A stretch of 27,988 nucleotides of DNA. It comes from Scleroderma bovista. Its lineage: Eukaryota > Basidiomycota > Agaricomycetes > Boletales > Sclerodermataceae. Positions 26,496 through 27,988 of the stretch are shown piece after piece. The position numbers and the translations under genes are program-made. Location of the stretch: positions 1 to 27,988 of the forward strand of contig JAYMGJ010000750.1 in the NCBI GenBank assembly GCA_037178675.1, read 5' to 3'. Each line of letters starts with the position of its first letter. The stretch's first letter is position 1. The notes beneath the pieces are model-generated. The model saw nothing but the letters and a program-made list of their open reading frames with translations, had not been told where the DNA came from and did not search any database.

Positions 26496-27988
26496 TTGTG
26501 GGTGTGTGGCCACAATATAGCTAGGCAGAAGGTATCCCTCAGCAAGCAGCCTACAATCCCAGAATCTCCCAAGAGGCGCAAGAAGCAACAAAACCCTAAG
26601 GATAATGTAGCAAAAATTTCAGAACTACAGCACATTAAGGAGGTGGGCAAAATGCAACACCTACAGGCAGAGACAACACAGAAGGCCTATGGGGGACATG
26701 TATGCTAGGTGCAGGAGTGGCTGCAGGATCTTCTTGACCATAACAACACAACCAATCTGTCTGAGGAAGACCTGACACTCTTCAATGATCAAGCATTCAA
26801 AAATGTGTTCAATGATGTACCTAATCACCTCTCAGCCTGGGTGCTTGCTTGGTATCTATCTTGGAGGGGATTCCACAGGAAGCTAGGTCAAAGTTCAATT
26901 GAGCTCACCCACACAGCCTTCAAGAAGCTCTGGGAACAAGTGTCAGTTTCAATTGCATGGCTAATTCAGATCCCACTGATCAAGTTATCAGCAGTGACAC
27001 TTACCATCTAAATTGGCACTATAATCATGCCCTACAGTGGTGGGACAGTAACCCTGTGACTTCTGGGGACATCTGAAACATCATGAAGTCCATCAAAAAT
27101 AAACTGAGTGCTGATGGAGTCGACTGTGAGCATTCATCAGCGATGAAGAAAGAGCATATGGACAAAATACTCACATGGGCAAAGTTGGATTGCCCTGAAA
27201 TCAGAAGTGCGCTGCACTTCATCTATGTTGTGTTGACCAAAGCACCTATATCAGGTTTGCACATCAGTGATGATGTGAAGAAACAAGTCACAAAGTGCCT
27301 GGAATTTCTTGCCTTTGCTTCAACAGTGTGGATAATCTGGACCAGGTATAGTAATGATGGCGCACCAATCTGTCTTGGCTTACCTTGATTATCCAGATGC
27401 TGTGAACTTGTGAAACTCAAGCGCAAAGATATCCAAATGGACATTGCACGGTTGGATTCCATCCTTGTCAAGTACATGAAGGGAGAGCAAGATGCACTCA
27501 CCATTGATGACATGGAGGAATATTGTGAGATTCACCTGCAACACCAGAAAGGTTGGCAAAAGAAGGAGGACAAGAGCTTCCAAGAAATAGATTTGCATTG
27601 TAAGCACTGAGATTTTGACAGTGCGAAGCTATTGTATCCTAACCTTGCTGCAGCTAATTGCTACATGAAATATGTCCACCTTGGACATCCCATGGCAGAT
27701 GAGGACTTTGTCTTCCCTGCAGTGGGGGAAAATGGGGTCATCTAACCTGGTGAACCATTGACATCAGATAACACTCAAAAAATGCTGAGTGAAGCAACCA
27801 CTAGCAGCAGTATTGAAGGTAAATACTTGTCACATTGTTTTTGCCGGGGTGGGGCACAGCATTGGTTCATACGTGCACCCAAGGAGGAGAAATGGTCCAT
27901 GGATGTGGTGCAATTTTTGGGTGGATGGGCAGAAGGCAAACAGGTCAGTATTGAATCATTCATTTCCTTTCTTGTTGTTGAACCAGTT
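26496..27988 (+). pseudogene. Tyrosine-recombinase-like (Crypton-like) gene, decayed and cut by the window end
   Basis: Exonic blocks in order: a basic N-terminal part (SPKRRKKQQNPKD); a SAM-like helical core-binding region (VQEWLQDLLD, LSAWVLAWYLSWRGFHRKLG, TAFKKLWEQ); NWHYNHALQWWDSNPVTSGD; MKSIKNKLSADG; MKKEHMDKILTWAK; FLAFASTVWIIWTR joined across a 51-bp intron (27346-27396) to CCELVKLKRKDIQ; and SHCFCRGGAQHWF with LGGWAEGKQ. The R-C-C-E-L block fits box I of tyrosine recombinases, and H-C-F-x-R-G-G fits box II (H-x-x-R). The final Tyr would lie beyond 27988. Four stops break the frame: TAG 26706, TGA 27074, TGA 27608 and TAA 27743. Each is explainable by one C-to-T change. The second catalytic Arg is Cys (27842-27844). 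The family is recognised from memory of basidiomycete proteins with this box II context. Confidence 0.6.

Overview
This window looks like part of a mushroom-forming basidiomycete (Agaricomycete-type) nuclear genome. The grounds are introns of about 50-66 bp with GT...AG ends, a BTB/POZ gene of a type common in such fungi, Zn2Cys6-like plus coiled-coil genes, a tyrosine-recombinase-like gene, and a chromodomain-bearing Ty3/gypsy retrotransposon. No rRNA genes, CRISPR arrays or bacterial operons were seen. Most of the window is repetitive and visibly poor in CpG. The gypsy element is the CpG-rich exception and is being eroded at CpG sites.

Layout. Positions 1-3.7 kb hold one apparently intact three-exon BTB gene (685-1623, +) and a decayed multi-exon gene on the minus strand (1716-3500). 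Positions 4.1-5.9 kb hold a minus-strand pseudogene for a Zn2Cys6-like/coiled-coil protein, split by a 279-bp solo LTR (family A) with a perfect 5-bp target-site duplication (TSD). Positions 5.9-15.6 kb are a mosaic: two copies of a long LTR-like repeat (R2), a 30-bp tandem array, two more family-A LTRs, two copies of a host repeat (R3), two identical 175-bp LTR-like elements (family B), each containing a tRNA-like Pol III unit, and decayed satellite-like tracts. Positions 15.6-24.8 kb are nested. An old minus-strand gypsy relic (gag remnant, leader and 5' LTR) has its LTR split by a nearly complete 7.64-kb plus-strand gypsy element (16764-24403). Positions 24.9-25.5 kb are a solo LTR of that same gypsy family. 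Positions 26.2-28 kb carry an unidentified exon and a tyrosine-recombinase-like pseudogene that runs off the window.

The gypsy element is readable throughout: 620-bp LTRs, a Tf1-like self-priming site, gag, a textbook -1 frameshift signal, pol (protease, RT, RNase H, integrase, chromodomain), a spliced antisense gene with its own TATA box, a polypurine tract and the 3' LTR. It is disabled by three in-frame TGA codons in pol, one in the antisense gene and a likely frameshift at the start of gag. The two LTRs differ at 20 sites by my manual alignment; all are transitions and 19 lie at CpG.

The most unusual signals are: (1) an LTR-like element that carries a complete tRNA cloverleaf, A and B boxes and a T-run terminator; (2) a miniature retroelement bounded by two unrelated LTRs inside a single TSD, with its empty site present 2.6 kb away; (3) self-priming complementarity that covaries between the intact gypsy element and the relic it interrupted; (4) the spliced antisense zinc-motif gene inside the gypsy element.
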